Shown here: positions 15,308 through 24,679 of the stretch, piece after piece
Numbering within the stretch: the first letter of the stretch is position 1
Layout: every line of letters starts with the position of its first letter
Assembly: GCA_025937835.1 (NCBI GenBank)
Contig: JAICQO010000065.1
Span: 1-38,546, forward strand
DNA from: Polyangiaceae bacterium
GTDB lineage: Bacteria; Myxococcota_A; Polyangia; Polyangiales; Polyangiaceae
Direction of reading: 5' to 3'
DNA length: 38,546 bases
Notes under the pieces: model-generated
Database searches by the model: none
What the model saw: the letters and a program-made list of their open reading frames with translations, nothing else
What the model was told of the DNA's origin: nothing
Program-made: the position numbers and the translations under genes

Positions 15308-16255
15308 TCAGACGAACAGCGAGCTCACGGAGTCGCTGTTGTGGATGCGGCGGATCGCCTCGCCGAGCAGGCGGGCGATCGACACGGTTTGGATCTTCTT
15401 CGAGGCCGCGGCCTCCTCGGACAATGCCATCGAGTTCGAGACCGTGACCAGCTCGAGCGGGGACGCCTCGATGCGCTGCACGGCCGGGCCGCTCAACACC
15501 CCGTGCGTCGCGCAGGCCACGACGCGGCGCGCGCCGTGATCCATGACCGCGCGGGCGGCGTTGCACAGCGTGCCGGCGGTGTCGATCATGTCGTCGATGA
15601 TGATGCAGTCTCGGTCCTTGACGTCGCCGATCAGGTGCATCACTTCGCTGACGTTCGGGCCGTCCCGGCGCTTGTCGATGATCGCGAGGCTGCCGCCGAG
15701 GCGCTTCGAGTAGGCGCGGGCGCGCTCGACGCCGCCGGCATCGGGCGAGACGAACACGGTGTTCTGGTCGAACTTCGGCTTCAGGTAATCCTCGAGGAAC
15801 ACCGGAAGCGCGTGCAGGTGATCGAACGGGATGTTGAAGAAGCCCTGGATCTGACCCGCGTGCAGATCGACGCAGACCACGCGCGTGACGCCGGCCGCGA
15901 CCAGCAGATCGGCGACGAGCTTGGAGGTGATCGGCGTCCTGGGCGCGACCTTGCGGTCCTGCCGCGCGTAGCCGTAGTACGGGATGACGGCCGTGATGCC
16001 TGCTGCCGACGCGCGCCGGAGCGCGTCACACATGATCAGCAGCTCCATGATGTTGTCGTTCACGGGCGAGGAGGTCGGCTGCACGACGTAGGTGTCGAGG
16101 CCGCGGACATTTTCGCGGATCTCGCAGAACGTCTCGCCGTCGCTGAAACGCGACACGCGCGCCTCCCCGAGCGGCGTGCCGAGGACGTGCGCAATCTCCT
16201 GAGCCAGCTCAGGATTCGCATTCCCGGTGAAGATACAGACTCTCCTGACCGCCAC
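15308..16255 (-). CDS. prs: Ribose-phosphate pyrophosphokinase
   Basis: A 315-residue class I PRPP synthetase that makes phosphoribosyl pyrophosphate from ribose 5-phosphate and ATP for nucleotide, histidine and tryptophan synthesis. Features seen are [21 protein letters not shown] at the N-terminus, [11 protein letters not shown] in the ATP-binding region, [19 protein letters not shown] in the flexible catalytic zone, and the PRPP loop [13 protein letters not shown]. The length equals the family norm. The start is GTG at 16255, giving MAVRRVCIF; there is only a weak GAG upstream. It appears to be the first gene of the prs-rplY-pth run, with a promoter candidate about 85-110 bases upstream. 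Confidence 0.96.
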   Translation of the reverse strand: MAVRRVCIFTGNANPELAQEIAHVLGTPLGEARVSRFSDGETFCEIRENVRGLDTYVVQPTSSPVNDNIMELLIMCDALRRASAAGITAVIPYYGYARQDRKVAPRTPITSKLVADLLVAAGVTRVVCVDLHAGQIQGFFNIPFDHLHALPVFLEDYLKPKFDQNTVFVSPDAGGVERARAYSKRLGGSLAIIDKRRDGPNVSEVMHLIGDVKDRDCIIIDDMIDTAGTLCNAARAVMDHGARRVVACATHGVLSGPAVQRIEASPLELVTVSNSMALSEEAAASKKIQTVSIARLLGEAIRRIHNSDSVSSLFV

Positions 16256-16338
16256 TGTCAGCTCGCTCGCTTCGGGTAGACTAGCTAAACCCGCAAAATC
16301 ACTAACGATACGGTCGCGGGGGACCCGTTTGGCGGGCA

Positions 16339-16367
16339 GGAGTAGCAGTCGCTTTCCCGCCTGTCAA
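16339..16367 (-). promoter_or_regulatory. prs: Probable sigma-70 promoter for prs
   Basis: Reading the minus strand, a perfect -35 hexamer TTGACA (16362-16367) is followed after 17 bases by TACTCC (16339-16344), a weaker -10 preceded by TGC. It lies in the 168-base gap between the kinase gene and prs, pointing at prs. I see no gene or stable RNA in that gap. Confidence 0.5.
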
Positions 16368-16423
16368 ACGGCGGCGCGGGCTCCGGCCATCTAGCCAGTG
16401 ACGCACGCGCACCGCAAAGGCGT

Positions 16424-17923
16424 TCAGCGATAAGGGTTTTCGGGCGGGACCACCTCGGCTGACTTTTTCCGGCGCGTCGAGCGCGAAGCAGCGGCGCCCG
16501 AGCGAGCGGCGGGACGACCGCGGCTGGCTCGCGGCTCGGCCGGAGCGGCCAGCGCGGAATCCGCCGGCGCTGCCGTGGCCGCGGGCGGCGGCTCCGCAAC
16601 CGGGGCGGGCGCGGGAGCGACCGCGGCGGGGGGCGGCGCGGGCGGTGCGGGCGTCAGGGTCGGGGTCGCCGCGGGGATCGCCGCTGCCGGCCCGGCAGGC
16701 GCCGCCGTCAGTGCGTTGGTGCCGTAGAAGGCGCCCGCACCCACGGCAGCGAACAGCGCCACGAGCCCGAGCGCCGTGAACGCGCGCGAGCGCCGCTTCG
16801 CTGCAATGCGCGGCCCCGATCGGCTGTCCTGGTCGTTGACCGTGAAAGCGGCCGCCGAAACGCTGGACATCCCCGTCGAGACTGGCCCGGCGATGGTGCG
16901 CTGAGAGATCGGGCTGGGCTCGTTCCTCGCGAGCCAGGCGCGTACGGCTTCGCGCTGCGCCTCGTTCTCGTCGCCGATCAGGGTCTCGACGTAGGCGCCG
17001 AGCTCGCGCGGGGTGGCGACGCGCAGCGGACCGCGCGCCGCGGCCTCGATCGCGTCGGCGAACTCCGCGGCCGTCGCGTAGCGCGACTCGGGCTGACGCT
17101 CGAGCGCCTTCATCACGGCTTCGCTGAGCTGCGCCGTGATCTCCGAGGACATGAGCTGCAGCGCCGGCACGGCCGTGGCGAGCACGCGCGCCAGCGTCGC
17201 GGCCTCGTTCTCCGCCTTGAACAGGCGCCGCGCCGCCAGCGCCTCCCAGATCACGACGCCCGCCGAAAACACGTCCGCGCGCCGATCGACGTCGTCCGCG
17301 CCCTGGGCCTGCTCCGGCGCCATGTACGCGACCTTGCCCTTGAGCTGGCCCACGCGCGTGGCCGACAGACGGCTGGCAGCGCGCGCCACGCCGAAATCGG
17401 TGATGCGCGCGATGCCGTCGAAGCCGACCAGCACGTTCTGCGGCGACACGTCGCGGTGCACGAGGTTCAGCGCCTCGCCGGCGCCGTCGCGGAGCTCGTG
17501 CGCCGCGTGCAAACCGGACAGCAGATCGAGCGCGATTCTGAGCGCGATCGGGATCGGGATGCGCTGCCCCTTGCTGGCCGCGCGAGCGAGCACGCGCGCC
17601 AGCGTGTCGCCCTCGACGTACTCCATCACCAGGTAGTAGCCAATCGCGTGGTTCGAGTTGACCTCGAGGATCGGCACCACGTTGTTGTGGTGGATGCTGG
17701 CGGCGAGCCGCGCCTCGTCCAAAAACATCTCGACGAACTCGGTGTCGAGCGCCAGGTGCGGGTGCAGTCGCTTCAACGCCACGAAGCGCTGGAAGCCGCC
17801 GACGCCGGTGATGCGCGCCAGGTACACCGTGGCCATGCCGCCCGAGGCGAGCTCGCCGATGAGCTCGTAGCGATCGACCAGCTGGCGTCCCGCGGAGGGG
17901 TCGAACAAGCGCGCGGCAACCAC
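16424..17923 (-). CDS. Transmembrane serine/threonine protein kinase
   Basis: A 499-residue PknB-type kinase. The catalytic domain (about 19-290) has the glycine loop GELASGGMATVYLAR, Lys51 in ALKRLHP, Glu70 in LDEARLAA, the catalytic loop HRDVSPQNVL (156-165), DFGVARA (176-182) and MAPEQAQG. The VSPQN variant in place of LKPEN is typical of myxobacterial kinases. A juxtamembrane linker leads to one transmembrane helix (FTALGLVALFAAVGAGAFYG, about 380-400) and a Pro/Ala-rich region ending in a basic tail, probably outside the membrane. The start is GTG at 17923, with GGGAGG eight bases upstream and two bases after the stop of the preceding gene. Co-expression with the PEGA-like protein suggests they sense or act at the envelope together. 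Confidence 0.9.
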   Translation of the reverse strand: MVAARLFDPSAGRQLVDRYELIGELASGGMATVYLARITGVGGFQRFVALKRLHPHLALDTEFVEMFLDEARLAASIHHNNVVPILEVNSNHAIGYYLVMEYVEGDTLARVLARAASKGQRIPIPIALRIALDLLSGLHAAHELRDGAGEALNLVHRDVSPQNVLVGFDGIARITDFGVARAASRLSATRVGQLKGKVAYMAPEQAQGADDVDRRADVFSAGVVIWEALAARRLFKAENEAATLARVLATAVPALQLMSSEITAQLSEAVMKALERQPESRYATAAEFADAIEAAARGPLRVATPRELGAYVETLIGDENEAQREAVRAWLARNEPSPISQRTIAGPVSTGMSSVSAAAFTVNDQDSRSGPRIAAKRRSRAFTALGLVALFAAVGAGAFYGTNALTAAPAGPAAAIPAATPTLTPAPPAPPPAAVAPAPAPVAEPPPAATAAPADSALAAPAEPRASRGRPAARSGAAASRSTRRKKSAEVVPPENPYR

Positions 17924-17925
17924 GC

Positions 17926-18972
17926 TCAGAACCTCCCCTCGGCGCCGACCAGGGCGCCGTTTCCGACGCTGAGCCAGGGCTCGATGCCGGCCTTCTCGCG
18001 CTTCGTTCGGCGGCGCGCGAGGTCTTCTTCGCGCGCGTCGCCCCAGTCGGTGGCGGCGGCGCCGATGATCACGGTGATGATGCCCACGCCGGCGGTCGCG
18101 CCGAGCAGGATGTTGGTACGGCTCTGACGGCTGCGGCCGTCGTCGTAGAGCGTCTGGCAATCATCCTGCCGGCCGTCGCTACAAGCCTCTCGGACCTTGT
18201 CTTCGCCGGGGTTCTTCACGGTATCGAGGCCGCTCCAGAGCGTCGCGGCGCCGAGCGCGACCGTGACCCCCGTCCCGACCCAGAAAACCGCCGGAGACCA
18301 GCCGCTCGACTCGCGCGCCTCCGGCTCGACGGGGCGGCTCTCGGGCTCGCGCTCGAGGACGCGGCTCCGCTCGGGCTCGTCCGTGGCAGCGGCCTCGGCG
18401 TCCTCGTCCTCCGGAGCATCGAAGCGGACCTCGCCCCGTTCGCCGCTGGTCGCCTCCACCGGACTCGACGCGTCGCGCGCACCGAAGCCGGCTCGCAACG
18501 TGTGCGAGCCCTCGTTCAGGAACAGCACCCGTTCGAAGGCAGGCTTGCCGTGGATCAGCTTGCCGTCCAGCACGAGCTCGCACTCCTCGGAGCACGTGAC
18601 CGAGAGCTCGTACAGTTCCCTACGCGCTCGTTCGAGCACTTCGTCCGCGAGCTTGCCGAGCGCGGCCTCGTCCGGGTGGCGGTATTTCGCGAGCGCCGAA
18701 AGCGTCGCCGCGCGATCCAACTGCCCGGCCTTGTCGCGCGAGCGAATCGCGTACTCGAGCGCGATCGGCGAAGCGGCCTGCGAGTCCGCTTGTTCGAATG
18801 CGTCGCCCGCGGCCGCGGCGTCACCGGACTTGTATGCCTCGCGTCCGCGGTCGAATGCGTCCGCCGCCGCCCGAACTTGCGCAGCGGTCGCTTCGCTCGC
18901 CGCCTGGGCGTGTATGCACGGGGCGCCCAGCAAGATCACCGAAAAGGTGGTGACGCGTAGCCGATTGAGCAT
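17926..18972 (-). CDS. Exported PEGA-like membrane protein
   Basis: A 348-residue protein of a type common in Polyangia beside Ser/Thr kinases. The ATG at 18972 gives a clean signal peptide (MLNRLRVTTFSVILLGAPCIHAQA). Next comes a helical TPR-like stretch (AAADAFDRGREAYKSGDAAA), then a PEGA-like beta module (ELSVTCSEECELVLDGKLIH, with GSHTLRAGF closing it), an acidic Glu/Pro-rich linker, and two hydrophobic segments (AVFWVGTGVTVALGAATLW and LLGATAGVGIITVIIGAAA) separated by a 40-residue Cys-containing loop. The domain order suggests a periplasmic sensor or scaffold anchored at its C-terminal part. A longer frame to 19110 exists but would hide the signal peptide. The 181 bases upstream, to the E2 stop at 19154, show no gene. 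Confidence 0.82.
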   Translation of the reverse strand: MLNRLRVTTFSVILLGAPCIHAQAASEATAAQVRAAADAFDRGREAYKSGDAAAAGDAFEQADSQAASPIALEYAIRSRDKAGQLDRAATLSALAKYRHPDEAALGKLADEVLERARRELYELSVTCSEECELVLDGKLIHGKPAFERVLFLNEGSHTLRAGFGARDASSPVEATSGERGEVRFDAPEDEDAEAAATDEPERSRVLEREPESRPVEPEARESSGWSPAVFWVGTGVTVALGAATLWSGLDTVKNPGEDKVREACSDGRQDDCQTLYDDGRSRQSRTNILLGATAGVGIITVIIGAAATDWGDAREEDLARRRTKREKAGIEPWLSVGNGALVGAEGRF

Positions 18973-19153
18973 CGAGTTCTCAACCGCAGCCAAGGCCCCG
19001 TCGAATGCACCGAACCGCTGCCGAGAGCGAGTCAGGTCGGCGCCCGCCGGGGTGAGCTGCGGGGTGCTCAGTAAAGCACGATTTCCCGCGGTGTACGCGG
19101 CCTTCCTCAACCTGAGCGATCCGGCCGGCTGTTCTGACGGATACCGCGACGGC

Positions 19154-20503
19154 TCAGCTCATCTCGACGAGCAGGCGATCCGGGTCTTCCAGCAACGAGA
19201 CGATTTCGAGGGCGAAGCCCGCGCCGACGTCCCCATCGATGATGCGATGGTCGAAGGAAAAGCTCAGCATCATCACGTCGCCGATCACGATCTGGTCGCC
19301 CTTGACGACCGGCTTCCGCTTGATGGCGTGGACGCCCATGATCCCGACCTCGGGGTAATTGATGATCGGCGGGGCCACCAACCCCCCAAGCTTTCCTAGC
19401 GAGCTCACCGTGAAGGACGAGCCGCCCAGGTCCTCTTTCTGGATTTTTCCACTACGGGCGAGCCCGCCGAGCCGGTCGACCTCGCGCGCGATCTCGATGA
19501 TGCTCAGGCGGTCGGCGTCGCGGATCACGGGGACCATCAGGCCCGCATCGGTGGCTGCTGCCATACCGATGTCGTAGCTCTTGCGCAGCACGAGCTCCTG
19601 GGCGCCGTCATCCACCACCGAGTTGAGGCGCGGGTGCAGCTTCAGCGCGGCGACCACGGCCTTGATGATGAACGGCAGGAACGTGAGCTTCACGCCCGCG
19701 CGCTCGCCGTGCGGCTTTACCCGATCTTTCAGCGCGATCAGGGCGCCGACGTTGCACTCTTCGATGTAGTTGAAGTGGGCCGCGGTGTGCTTCGACCGCG
19801 CCATGTTCTCGTAGATGCGCTTGCGCAGGCCGCGGATCGGCACGCGCTCGTCGCTCTTTTGTGCCTGGGGGCGCAGCGCGGGGGCCGGCGCCGGAGCGGC
19901 GGGCGCGGCTGCGGCGGGAGCGCCAGAACGGCCATTGGCGCCGCCAGCTGCGGCGCGCTCCACGTCTTCACGAGTGACGCGGCCGGCGGAGCCCGACGCC
20001 GGCACGCTGCGCAGATCGACGCCGAGCTCGCGAGCGAGCTTGCGCGTGGCAGGCGCGGCGAGCGGCTTGTCCGAGAACTGCGCGGCGGCGGGCGCGGGAC
20101 GCTGCTCGGTGCCCGGCAGCGACTCGCGGATGTCTCCCACCGCGCTCGCCACCGGTCCCGAAGACGCCGCGGGCGCCGTGGCGGGAGCAGGAGCAGGAGC
20201 CGCAGCAGGCGCCGGAGCGGCGGCAGGAGCCGGGGCCGGCTTCGCCGCGGGCGCACCTTCACCCGCGAGCTCGAGCACGACCAGCACTTCACCGACGGGC
20301 ACGGTGTCCCCCACCTTGAAGCGCCGCTCCTGGACCGTGCCGTTGCGCGGCGCGCCGATCGTGACCGTTGCCTTGTCGGTCATCACCTCGACCATGTCCT
20401 GGTTTTCGGTGACAGATGCGCCTTCTTCGACGAGCCAGCTGACGATCTCGCCTTCGGTGACGCCTTCTCCGATATCGGGGAGCTTGAACTCGAACTTCGA
20501 CAT
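19154..20503 (-). CDS. bkdB: Branched-chain 2-oxoacid dehydrogenase E2 (dihydrolipoyl acyltransferase)
   Basis: A 449-residue E2 core protein that passes the acyl group from E1 to CoA. One lipoyl domain lies at the N-terminus (FKLPDIGEGVTEGEIVSWLV) with lipoyl-Lys44 in MTDKATV. It is followed by an Ala/Pro-rich hinge, a peripheral-subunit-binding domain (APATRKLARELGVDLRSVPA, SGSAGRVTREDV, about 150-187), a second hinge, and the catalytic domain ending FDHRIIDGDVGAGFA with active-site His near 419 and Asp near 423. ATG at 20503 is chosen because MSKFEFKLPDIGEG is the standard start. It is the third dehydrogenase gene, 151 bases after E1beta. The E1 partners make a branched-chain substrate more likely than pyruvate; an E3 gene is not in the window. 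Confidence 0.9.
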   Translation of the reverse strand: MSKFEFKLPDIGEGVTEGEIVSWLVEEGASVTENQDMVEVMTDKATVTIGAPRNGTVQERRFKVGDTVPVGEVLVVLELAGEGAPAAKPAPAPAAAPAPAAAPAPAPATAPAASSGPVASAVGDIRESLPGTEQRPAPAAAQFSDKPLAAPATRKLARELGVDLRSVPASGSAGRVTREDVERAAAGGANGRSGAPAAAAPAAPAPAPALRPQAQKSDERVPIRGLRKRIYENMARSKHTAAHFNYIEECNVGALIALKDRVKPHGERAGVKLTFLPFIIKAVVAALKLHPRLNSVVDDGAQELVLRKSYDIGMAAATDAGLMVPVIRDADRLSIIEIAREVDRLGGLARSGKIQKEDLGGSSFTVSSLGKLGGLVAPPIINYPEVGIMGVHAIKRKPVVKGDQIVIGDVMMLSFSFDHRIIDGDVGAGFALEIVSLLEDPDRLLVEMS

Positions 20504-20654
20504 GTTCTTTCGCCTCGAGGGGGGGTTCAACGGCGCTTCTAGCACGACCGAGGCCCTCCCCAAACCAAAGCCTGCCGCTTCCGGAGCTGCGAACGCCGGG
20601 TAGCGGCGGCGCGCAGGTCCAAGGCGGCCGACCCGCCTGGAAACCGGCGCGGAC

Positions 20655-21629
<975 letters not shown>

Positions 21630-21637
21630 GGATCTAG

Positions 21638-21772
21638 TTTCTTGGGTTTCGGTGCCAGAGCTGCCCTGGGTCGGTCGCTTGCTGAGACCAGACCGCGCCG
21701 GGCTCGCCGGTTCTCTCGTGGGTTGGGGTCGCTCGGGGCGATCGTGAGCTGCGCCCGGCAAGACTTCTTGCG
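21638..21772 (+). repeat. Dispersed intergenic repeat, copy between E1alpha and E1beta genes
   Basis: This stretch aligns along most of its length with the minus strand of the nuoD-nuoG gap. Shared blocks in the same order are GTTTCTTGG, GTTTCGGTGCC, GAGACCAG with CCGCGCC, TTCTCGTG, and an identical 21-base core at 21727-21747, then CTGC and CAAGACT. Identity breaks between the blocks. The right end has an inverted repeat GCAAGACTTCTTGC (21758-21771). It fills most of the 185-base gap and is opposite in orientation to the genes around it. Function unknown. Confidence 0.65.
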
Positions 21773-21814
21773 CTGGGGCGCTTCCCAGAATCCAGCTGAA
21801 CCCTCACGAACCCG

Positions 21815-22948
21815 CTAGCTCCCGTGCGGGTTGGGAGCTCGGGGGCCCGACAGCACTTCCTGCCTTTGCTCCTGCAGGTGCCACGGGGGACGCGCGTAGA
21901 CGTCTTCGAACATGGATTCGAGGGGCGGCGGCGGCGTGTGCTCGGCCACCTTCACGGCAGCCTTGAAGGACGCGTCGACCTCGGCGATCAGCCGCTCTTC
22001 GGCGGTGCCGTCCCAGAGATCGTGCTTCTCGAGGTAGGCGCGCACGCGCCCGATCGGATCGCGCGAGGCCCAGGGCTCGAGCATCTCACTGCCGCGATAG
22101 CGGTTCGGATCGTCGCTCGTGGAGTGCCCACCCATGCGGTAGGTGATGGCCTCGATCAGCGTCGGCCCCTCGCCGCGAACGCCGCGCTCGACGGCCTTCT
22201 GCACCGTCGCGACGACCGCGAACAGGTCGTTGCCGTCGACGCGCACACCTGGGATGCCGTAGGCCGCCGCCTTCTCCGCGAAGGTGCGGCTCGCGGTCTG
22301 GCGTTCGACGGGCACGCTGATCGCCCAGCCGTTGTTGCGACAGAAAAATACGGTCGGGAGCTTGAACACGCCGGCGAAGTTCATGCCGCTGTGGAAGTCC
22401 GAAGAGCTCGTGGCGCCGTCGCCGAAGTAAGCGAGCGTGGCGACGTCCTTCTTCTGGATCTTGGCGCCCCAGGCGAAGCCGACAGCCTGGGTGATCTGCG
22501 TGCCGACGGGTGAGCTGATCGAGCCCCAGCCGACGCGACGACACGTGTAGTGGTCCGGCATCTGGCGCCCGAGGACCGTGTCCTTGGCGTTGCCGAACAT
22601 GTTGTGCACGAACACCTGGAGCTCGAGGCCGCGCATCAGCGCCGCACCGAACTCGCGGTAACACGGGAACAGGAAGTCGCCCTTGCGCATGGCGTAGGCG
22701 CTTCCCAAAATCGCCCCCTCCTCCCCGAGCGAGCCGACGTGGAAACCGATGCGGCCCTGGCGCTGCAGAGCGACCAGCCGTTCGTCGAGCTGCCGCGTCA
22801 TCACCATGTGGCGATAGAGGTGGAGCACCTCGTCGTTGCCGAGCTTCGGGTCGTTCTCGGGATCCAGTGTCAGATCGTCGCGCAACACGCGCACGATCGT
22901 CTCGTTCGGCGGGACTGCGTCCGATCGTTTCAACGTCGCTAGGGTCAT
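21815..22948 (-). CDS. bkdA1: 2-oxoacid dehydrogenase E1 alpha subunit, branched-chain type
   Basis: The 377-residue alpha subunit that binds thiamine diphosphate and decarboxylates the 2-oxo acid. The diphosphate-binding motif runs from LAYFGDGATSSSDFHSGMNF to CRNNGWAISVP (GDG...NN). LYRHMVMTRQLDERLVALQR and GRIGFHVGSLGEEGA are family conserved, and YREFGAALMRG with GGHSTSDDPNRYR point to the branched-chain rather than pyruvate class. Branched-chain CoA esters prime iso-fatty acids, which are abundant in myxobacteria. ATG at 22948 gives MTLATLKRSD; a GTG at 22966 overlapping the TerB-like stop (GTGA) is equally possible and would couple the two genes. Confidence 0.92.
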   Translation of the reverse strand: MTLATLKRSDAVPPNETIVRVLRDDLTLDPENDPKLGNDEVLHLYRHMVMTRQLDERLVALQRQGRIGFHVGSLGEEGAILGSAYAMRKGDFLFPCYREFGAALMRGLELQVFVHNMFGNAKDTVLGRQMPDHYTCRRVGWGSISSPVGTQITQAVGFAWGAKIQKKDVATLAYFGDGATSSSDFHSGMNFAGVFKLPTVFFCRNNGWAISVPVERQTASRTFAEKAAAYGIPGVRVDGNDLFAVVATVQKAVERGVRGEGPTLIEAITYRMGGHSTSDDPNRYRGSEMLEPWASRDPIGRVRAYLEKHDLWDGTAEERLIAEVDASFKAAVKVAEHTPPPPLESMFEDVYARPPWHLQEQRQEVLSGPRAPNPHGS

Positions 22949-22962
22949 GGCGTTGGCTGCGC

Positions 22963-23529
22963 TCACTCGTGGAGAGCGCGTTTGGCTTCGAGCAACACTT
23001 CGTCGACCATCGATTCGCCGACGTTGAGCTTCTTCGCGATCCGGGACATCACGTCCCGCTCGACCTGGCTCACGCCGCCCGAGACCTGGGCGAGCAGCGC
23101 CGCGACGCGCAACACCTCGCGTGCCTGCTCGGGCCTTCGCACGACACGGCCGACCATGTCGATTCGCTTGTCGATGCCGTCCTCGGCGAGCTGGTCCGAC
23201 AGCTCCGCAAGCAGCGCCGAGACCTGCCGCTCGGCGACGCGGCCCGCGCACGCGAGCAACACCACGTGCCGGAACGTCGCCTGTTCGGTGGCGTCGAACT
23301 CGCCGTCGGCGTGCGCGACCACGAACGCGCTCTCGATGATGGCCTCGAACAGCCGGGCAGCGTCCGGGTCGTAGCCCGTGGGCTGCGTCAGCTCCTCGAT
23401 GTCGGCGGTCAGCCCGTAACAGCCGGCAGCCGCGGAGAGGATCGACACGGGATGGGGCCCCTCGGCGTAAGCCGGAGCCTGGCCTAGCTTGCGCGCGACC
23501 TTGGTGAGCAGACTCGAATCAGGCGGCAT
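22963..23529 (-). CDS. TerB-like helical protein
   Basis: A 188-residue cytoplasmic helical protein of the TerB/DUF533 kind. The metal-binding-like motif appears in FEAIIESAFVVAHADGEFDA followed by TEQATFRHVVLLACAG, and a second helical half has GGVSQVERDVMSRIAKKLNV. TerB-like folds are named for tellurite resistance but occur in many settings, often with unknown function. It sits between lipA and the E1alpha gene, 14 bases (or an overlap) from the latter, so a link to the dehydrogenase or to lipoylation is possible but not shown. ATG at 23529 (MPPDSSLL) is preferred over ATG at 23562. Confidence 0.75.
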   Translation of the reverse strand: MPPDSSLLTKVARKLGQAPAYAEGPHPVSILSAAAGCYGLTADIEELTQPTGYDPDAARLFEAIIESAFVVAHADGEFDATEQATFRHVVLLACAGRVAERQVSALLAELSDQLAEDGIDKRIDMVGRVVRRPEQAREVLRVAALLAQVSGGVSQVERDVMSRIAKKLNVGESMVDEVLLEAKRALHE

Positions 23530-23584
23530 CGGAGCTCGTCGGCTTGGTCGGGAGCCTAGCATGGCTCCGCGCTGCCACGCCGTG

Positions 23585-24607
23585 TCAACTCGAGACGCGC
23601 CGGACCAACGATGACGGCGCGATCAAGTCTCTGTCTATTGGCCCACCGTCCAGGCCGGGCGCGAGCGACTGCGTAACGCTCGCCGCACCGGCTGCTTGGC
23701 TTGCACCGGACAGCTCCGGGCGCAGCCGCGCTGCGACGAAGCCCTCCGCTGCATGATAGCTGGAACGGACGAGCGGCCCCGAAGCGACGAACGCGAAGCC
23801 GATCTCGAGCGCGGCCAGGCGGTACTCCTCGAACGTCGCCTCGGTCACGTAGCGATCGACCGGGGCGTGCTTGGGCGTGGGGCGAAGGTACTGGCCGAGC
23901 GTGACGATATCGGTGCCGGCGTTGCGCAGGTCGCGGAGCGACTCCACCACTTCCTCGTCGCGCTCGCCGATGCCGACCATGATCGAGCTCTTTACCAACC
24001 GCGCGGGATTGCGGACTTTCGCACGCTCCAGCACCTTCAGCGACGTATCGTAGTCGCAGCGCTGATCGCGGATCACCGGGGAGATCCTGCGTACCACCTC
24101 GATGTTGTGCGCGAACACGTCCGGCTCCGACTCGAGCACCACGTCCACGTCGCGCAGCCGACCCACGAAGTCGCCGACCAGCGTCTCGACCAGGAGCTCC
24201 GGCGCTTGCGCTCTGAGTCCCCTCACCGTCCGCGCTACCTGCGACGCACCGCCGTCGAGCAGATCGTCGCGATCGACCATCGTCAGCACCACGTAACGCA
24301 AGCCAAGCTCGGCGATCGCGCGCGCGACGTGCTCGGGCTCACGCGGATCGAACGCGCCGCGCGGGTTTCCGGTGGTCACGGCGCAGAACCGGCAGCCGCG
24401 CGTGCAGGTGTGACCGAGCAACATCACCGTCGCCGTCCCCGCGTTCCAGCACTCGCCCACGTTCGGGCAGCGCGCCTCCTCGCACACCGTATTCAGGTCG
24501 AGCCGTCGCAGCGTCTGCTTCAGCCGCGCATAGTTCTCGCCGCCAGGCGCGCGCACCTTGAGCCAGGGCGGCTTCGGCTCACGGGGACTTGGATTCACGG
24601 AGGACAC
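23585..24607 (-). CDS. lipA: Lipoyl synthase LipA
   Basis: A 340-residue radical SAM enzyme that inserts two sulfurs into octanoyl chains on lipoyl domains, including the E2 encoded downstream. The auxiliary cluster motif CEEARCPNVGEC (C42, C47, C53) and the radical SAM motif CTRGCRFC (C68, C72, C75) are both present. VTTGNPRGAFDPREPEHVA, VLTMVDRDDLLDGGA, TLGQYLRPTPKHAPVDR and VRSSYHAAEGF with the C-terminal cluster Ser follow. A tail of about 45 residues rich in Ala/Ser extends past the usual end. The start is GTG at 24607, with another GTG three codons in. It is the first gene of the dehydrogenase run. Confidence 0.96.
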   Translation of the reverse strand: MSSVNPSPREPKPPWLKVRAPGGENYARLKQTLRRLDLNTVCEEARCPNVGECWNAGTATVMLLGHTCTRGCRFCAVTTGNPRGAFDPREPEHVARAIAELGLRYVVLTMVDRDDLLDGGASQVARTVRGLRAQAPELLVETLVGDFVGRLRDVDVVLESEPDVFAHNIEVVRRISPVIRDQRCDYDTSLKVLERAKVRNPARLVKSSIMVGIGERDEEVVESLRDLRNAGTDIVTLGQYLRPTPKHAPVDRYVTEATFEEYRLAALEIGFAFVASGPLVRSSYHAAEGFVAARLRPELSGASQAAGAASVTQSLAPGLDGGPIDRDLIAPSSLVRRVSS

Positions 24608-24679
24608 GGGATTGCCGCGGAGCCTACGGCGCGGACGCCACGTGCGCCACCCTCCAAAGACGGGCAGGACTTTTGGGCC

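Noticed and set aside
16256-16423. tRNA or small RNA gene before prs
   Set aside because: No cloverleaf or T-loop pattern could be found; only a promoter candidate is supported.
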